Source of the DNA: Megalonaias nervosa
Taxonomy: Eukaryota > Mollusca > Bivalvia > Unionida > Unionidae
NCBI GenBank assembly: GCA_016617855.1
Contig: JAECUM010016912.1
Location: 1-64,000 of the forward strand
DNA: 64,000 nucleotides
Direction of reading: 5' to 3'
Shown: piece by piece, positions 59,121-64,000 of the stretch
Layout: each line of letters starts with the position of its first letter
How positions within the stretch are numbered: position 1 is the first letter of the stretch
The notes under the pieces: generated by a model
The model's input: only the letters and a program-made list of their open reading frames with translations
The model's database searches: none
Told to the model about the DNA's origin: nothing
Program-made: the position numbers and the translations under genes

Positions 59121-59129
59121 GTTTTATAG
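59121..59129 (-). promoter_or_regulatory. Candidate TATA box upstream of MMP21 exon 1
   Basis: CTATAAAAC on the minus strand, about 160 nt upstream of the ATG. It would imply a 5' UTR of roughly 120-130 nt. The sequence match is good, but no initiator or transcript evidence is available. Confidence 0.3.
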
Positions 59130-60407
59130 AATCAGCTATTACTACAATCCGCGTGGTCCTCCCGCGAATCGTACCACACAGAAGAGAACATGTCGCCCAG
59201 TTGTACTATAATTCAACATAGCACGGAAAATTGAGATGTCGTGGGAGTTGGATAAAAATATATTACGTTGCTCCGCTGCATGAATTGGAGTCGACTTGTC
59301 CATCCATCTGAAACGAAAATAAACACCAACAATAAATCCAACGTTATTTTCCTTCTATTTTCAACAACACCACTTTAAAAAAAAACTTTAATTGACTCCA
59401 ATTATTTCCTTACCAATTATATATCAAGTGGTCCAGTAGTAAGGTACACCCTCCAATAAGCTAACCGAACGTAGTCAATGAAGAAAACAGAAAATGCCAC
59501 TCAAAAAAGTCCATTAAAAGCGTATTGTTAATTTTACGACAAAATCTTCAAAAACATTAAAACTTGTGTTCCATTCACAAAGTTTTCAAACGTTGCCATG
59601 ATGCTACTGCAGACTGATGCAAAAGAGGATAGCTTTATGTCGCGCACCATGTATTCTTTAGACAAGAAACTAATCCACAATAAAACACAGATATATCTCT
59701 TGGCTTCTCGCCTAATCCGCGAGACGAACTAAACATTATAGTAAAAATTAACCAATGATAACAGCGTTGGTGAGCATCGCCTGATTTTACTTGTCTAGTG
59801 TTCGGAGTTCACATTTTGCCATCATTTGCAGTATAGGTATGGAACTGTCGAGAACTACACTGCACTTTGGGCCATTTGGCTAGAGGCTCGTACGATACGA
59901 CGTCAGTCCGTAGTAGTACAGTGATTCGGCACGTGGGGGATTAGAAGCTTTTTATGCTTGTTGCAGTTGGCGCATGCCCAGTATTGCTCTCTAATACAAA
60001 GGCAATATCATGTCACTCACCGACTCCGCAAAGTGGTTGCCAGGTCTCTATAATGTTTCTGCCGTTTTACTCTTATCAAAACCTCGTACCGCTCAACGTA
60101 AAATACTCCCAACTCGGCCAGTCTCTACCTAACACCAGCACTTGGGGAAGCCAACATAGCCCCATCATGTCTGCAAGGCCAAGTACAGGTGATGCCTACC
60201 ATTGCCCTATATTACTACGTGCCTGATCTAAGTACAAAGGCTTGACCCTTATTCATGAGAACAAAGACATTTAGAAATACATGAACACTATCTTTGAAAA
60301 ATTTAGGTGATACTTTTGCGAACGAGAAGCAGGCTATCACTCTGAAAACAACTGCTTACTCCAATTAAATATACTTTTAATTTGAACTTAATTTATATAA
60401 ATACCAT

Positions 60408-60561
60408 CAGGCCCGGCCCTAGGATGTGCGGGGCCCAAGGCAGCATGTGGGGCCCAAGTCAGCAAGCGATGATGCGGGGCCCCAAGCAAAAACATTGCAT
60501 TGCGGAGAAGCGCGGGGCCCAAGGCGGTTGCCTAGTTCACCTTGCCCTAGGGCCGGGCCTG
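60408..60561. mobile_element. hAT-like MITE, GC-rich, perfect 8-bp target duplication
   Basis: 154 bp with 16-bp inverted ends CAGGCCCGGCCCTAGG. Flanked by AATACCAT at 60400-60407 and 60562-60569. Interior is built of GCGGGGCCCAAG repeats. Far richer in GC than its surroundings, and intact ends suggest a fairly recent insertion. Confidence 0.9.
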
Positions 60562-62990
60562 AATACCATTAACAACGATATGACATTAGCTGCAAGAGGC
60601 GGAATCGCTTAAATTCATTAAGGTAGAATCAAACAGGCAGCAAGATGGTCATTGCTGTTTATAGCGTACGGCGATTTCCTGCGAACAAACAGGCGACTAG
60701 GAGTTATTCCTAAGGCTTTCAAACACTATAGTCAATTTCTGTTAATGTATCTGTGTTTCACTCTCGATTTTTATAAAGACACTCTGAATTACATCATTCC
60801 TGAATCTTTTTTTTTTTTAAGTCCAGGAAGTAATAGTACTGAAAACAAAGTCTATCTCATTTCAATTATTCAACATCGAAAACAGACGTTACAGTGAGCA
60901 TTTTTTGAAGACTTCCAGTCGTATAGTTATTGTTGAAAACGTACTATAGTGTGTCTTTGCTGTAAGATAAGTCTCGGTCAACTACGAGCGTCTGTATACT
61001 TTGAATGCATAGCATAATGCTTGTTAACAGCAAATCACCATTCTCTATAACAGAGTTAAATAATAACCGTTAATGACATTTATTGCTCTTGCAAATAAAG
61101 ACATGGGTTGCGCTGAGATCAGTAGCAATCATTAAGGCAAAGAAAATACATAAATCTTCCTTTGAAGTGCGATGCGCATCTATCATGTTTAATCTTGATA
61201 ATAATAATAAATAAATAAATAAATAAAATGGACCTAAATTAAGAGAAAAATCTAGTAGGAGATATCGAACATTAATTAATTTCCGACGACTGCTTTTAAA
61301 ATATTCTGCACTTTTTAACAAAAAAAAGTTGGTCTTACATTTTGAATATTCGTTACAAAGTATGTTCAATACGTAATTCAAATCATTATGAAAAAATTAA
61401 ACTGAACAGTGTTTTGAGCTTGAATAATATTTTAAACAGTGTGCTACTGTTTCAGATGTTCGAATCCTTACAATACAAGACTGTAAATCTGACAACTGAA
61501 TTTCAACTTTTAAAACGATACTATTTGCAAAGGATAAAATCAAGGTTTGACTAAGTTTAAATGTCGGTAGACGTGGATGGTGAAATTTATTACAAGGTTT
61601 AACGGAGTGAATATACATTTATTAAAGAAAAATTATTGCGAAAATGTGCTCATATCTAATCAATACATTCAATACCGTATAGACGTAACATATACCCTAT
61701 TGTACTTCATGCAAAACCAAGCTAAGTATGTATTTATTCAGGGATTATTTAGAATTGGCCGGCTGTCTGATATTGACTTTGGAGTACATCGATTAGCTAG
61801 GCTTTGGGGAATAGCTGTGTCTCTAATACGTAGAAAACGGCCTTAGAGGGAACACATGTGCCGTTTACTCTGTTGTAATGTGATGTAACCTTGAAGTCTG
61901 AGCTAACAGACCTTGGCGACCGAATTTTTAATCAAACAACCGTATGCGTGGCCTGATCAGTCGGTGCGTTGTAGTTCGAGTTAATTCATTAAACATAGGC
62001 TGCATGATTAGTCCGTACTTAAACTACATCTGAGTTTTTTTCTGACATAGGCCGTGTTGGGTTTAAAATGTGACAGGATGTCTGTTTGTAAATGAGACAA
62101 GATGTTTTTAGAAGCGCCATTCAATTGCCGTGCTTTGTAAAAGACGTGTCTATGAAAATATTTTCTTCTTTTTTTATTCTCCGTTATCCTTTAATGGGAG
62201 TTTCTTTTTATTTTTCTCCTCTTCATTTCTTACTTTATTTCTCTTTGTTTTAAAATGAATTTCCCAAGTGTAGGATGAGCAAATAAACAAGGGCACAGGG
62301 AGGGTGCGAGGGCAATGTCTATTTATCAAATCCGTTATTCCTCGAAGATGCAGGAACAGGAGGGAAAATTTTAAATACCACTCAGTTTGACAGGATGTGG
62401 AATTCAACATTCTGACATCATAAGGTCGGTTTTAGTTGGTTTGACAAGTGCAGTTTTGGGACGTCAGCCGTACGTTAAACATCTGAATCACACATACTGT
62501 TCGAGGACAAAAGATTTCGTGTTTTCCGTTTTGAATGTTTATGGACATTATTTATCTATATAATAACTGACTACGTAAGAATTACGGTCATACACGGTTG
62601 AAAATTATTCCCTCGTTCTCCGCAAACACTTGCACACAGCCGGTCGTGTAAAATCCCATAATGCTTTTAGTGTCAAAACCACGTACACCACATGAACATG
62701 TAGTCCACTGTAAGTAAATAAGGATAGAATTGATACTTTGCATGACACTTAAATTCAAACCAAATGAAACATTATTTTTCTCTTTCACGCATATAATTGG
62801 ATACAAACTGGAAGGTCTGTGCAAAAAAATGACCCAACGGGAAATTCTGCTAGATATCTTGCCTGGTTCGCCTTTATAGTATATAATCCTCAACCCTGGC
62901 ATAGCGTGTTTAGCAATACGACCACAATTTACTTTTCAAAGGTGTTAAGTGATAAATGTGAATGTACTTATGAAATTGAATAATCATACA

Positions 62991-63296
62991 TGTGTATGTG
63001 TGCTTGTTTATCTATTTTAACGTAGCTTTAACAATTTGAGTCATTTAGCTACGATGTCTGCAGTGTGGCAGTTTATACTGATGTCTGTCACTGGGGCATC
63101 ATGCCGCAGACATGTGGCACCATATCCCACCCTGTCACATTTTTCCTAACACAAACCTCTTAATGCTGAGCGCCAAGTGAGGCAGCTGCTAAAAACATTT
63201 TTATAAATCCATGGTATGTCTTGGCCCGGGTGCGAACCAGCGACCTACCGCATCCGAGACGCTCTCTCTAACCGCCTAGATCACCGGAGTGGTCAT
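62991..63296 (-). mobile_element. SINE family 1, copy 6
   Basis: Minus-strand full copy. Head region (plus strand CATCCGAGACGCTCTCTCTA, ACCGCCTAGATCACCGGAGT) with mutated box B (GGTGCGAACCAG); body with TGCAGTGTGGCAGTTTATA and GCATCATGCCGCAGACATG; short TG tail. Confidence 0.82.
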
Positions 63297-63394
63297 GATC
63301 ATACACGCAACATTATCTATGAAAATGAACTACAAGCGAGGGTGTCTGGCGTTCTTTGCCAAAGAAATTATAATTCGAGTATATATCTAACTAC

Positions 63395-63398
<4 letters not shown>

Positions 63399-63453
<55 letters not shown>
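63399..63453. repeat. (GT)n(GA)n compound microsatellite
   Basis: GT array passing into GA, directly before a SINE-2 fragment. Confidence 0.95.
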
Positions 63454-63454
<1 letters not shown>

Positions 63455-63463
63455 TGCGTTTAG

Positions 63464-63600
63464 TTTGTTGGGGTTTAACACCATTTTCAGCACACGTGGC
63501 GGCTAATATGTTTGGTGGAGGAAGATCCTGGAAAGAACCACCGACCGATGGAAAGCTATTGGCAATCTTTCTCACATACTCACACTGGTCCGTTGGTCCG
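63464..63600 (-). mobile_element. SINE family 2 fragment
   Basis: TTGGGGTTTAACACCATTTT, TTTGGTGGAGGAAGATCC, CCACCGACCGATGGAAAGC, TCTCACATACTCACACTGG. The head is missing. Confidence 0.7.
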
Positions 63601-64000
63601 TTTGTATCGTTATAGACTTTCAATCTGTGGTACACTGAATGACCTCCACGATCCTATTACAAAACAAATTACTTGCTTTATCTATTGCCTATCAAAACCG
63701 GTTTACACCATGGACAATACAGTCCTCTGCGATGAAACGATTGCATCCCATTAGTGACAGTAGTAAGTATTAGTTTATTTCCACAGAAGTTAAGGCGAAA
63801 GCATCTCGAAGTCTATCTGCAATTCGTGTCTCAAACTACACATTGACGGATGCTCTATTTTCAATCTGATTCAAATCAGCTCTCCACTGTCCTGCGTGAA
63901 GATCTGACAGCGACCGCTTAGGGGTCGTGTTCTGGTGACCTATGTTATTACCATAATCGCTAATTTATCAGCCAATTAGATGAAGTCTTATATCTTCGTG

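Larger units (their letters stand above)
58967..64000. other. Upstream flank of MMP21
   Basis: No second gene recognised. Holds the candidate promoter (to about 59300), a hAT MITE (60408-60561), a SINE-1 copy (62991-63296), a (GT)n(GA)n array and a SINE-2 fragment (63464-63600). Short open frames here have no domain or splice support. Confidence 0.6.

Overview
The window is eukaryotic and AT-rich. It is crowded with microsatellites, tRNA-headed SINEs, MITEs and diverged minisatellites. The protein-coding content, intron sizes and repeat style suggest a mollusc or another lophotrochozoan; this is an inference, and no marker here fixes the species.

One host gene dominates. A minus-strand matrix metalloproteinase runs from a signal-peptide exon at 58966 down to a stop codon at 1015. 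It has six exons: 58802-58966, 26615-27431, 12107-12400, 10579-10833, 6931-7106 and 1015-1356. All five junctions have GT/AG ends and compatible phases (0, 1, 1, 1, 0), giving one 682-residue frame. Domain order is signal peptide, prodomain with cysteine switch, furin-type RxKR site, zinc catalytic domain (HExxHxxGxxH plus Met-turn) and a four-bladed hemopexin domain closed by a Cys pair. Several segments are diagnostic of MMP21, the MMP tied to left-right body asymmetry in vertebrates. Introns are 31.4, 14.2, 1.3, 3.5 and 5.6 kb.

No other complete host gene is visible. The introns and flanks hold: (i) a 5'-truncated LINE at about 43765-45318 whose reverse transcriptase and C-terminal zinc-finger frame is uninterrupted; (ii) two same-orientation solo LTRs (45370-46291 and 50386-51287); (iii) a 2.3 kb element with about 280 bp terminal inverted repeats starting AGTAG and a 5 bp target duplication (33304-35631), best read as a decayed Polinton/Maverick-like derivative; (iv) a 1.2 kb foldback element (2922-4106); (v) four tRNA-derived SINE families; (vi) hAT-like, pogo-like and other MITEs, several with clear target duplications; (vii) at least a dozen tandem arrays with units of 20 to 145 bp.

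Region by region: 1-1014 is 3' flank with a (TA)n array. 1015-27431 holds exons 6 to 2 with SINEs, the foldback element, MITEs and minisatellites between them. 27432-58801 is intron 1, where most large mobile elements lie. 58802-58966 is exon 1. 58967-64000 is the upstream flank with a putative TATA box, one perfect hAT MITE and two SINEs. The genes do not form a system beyond the single protease; the rest is mobile and satellite DNA inside it.
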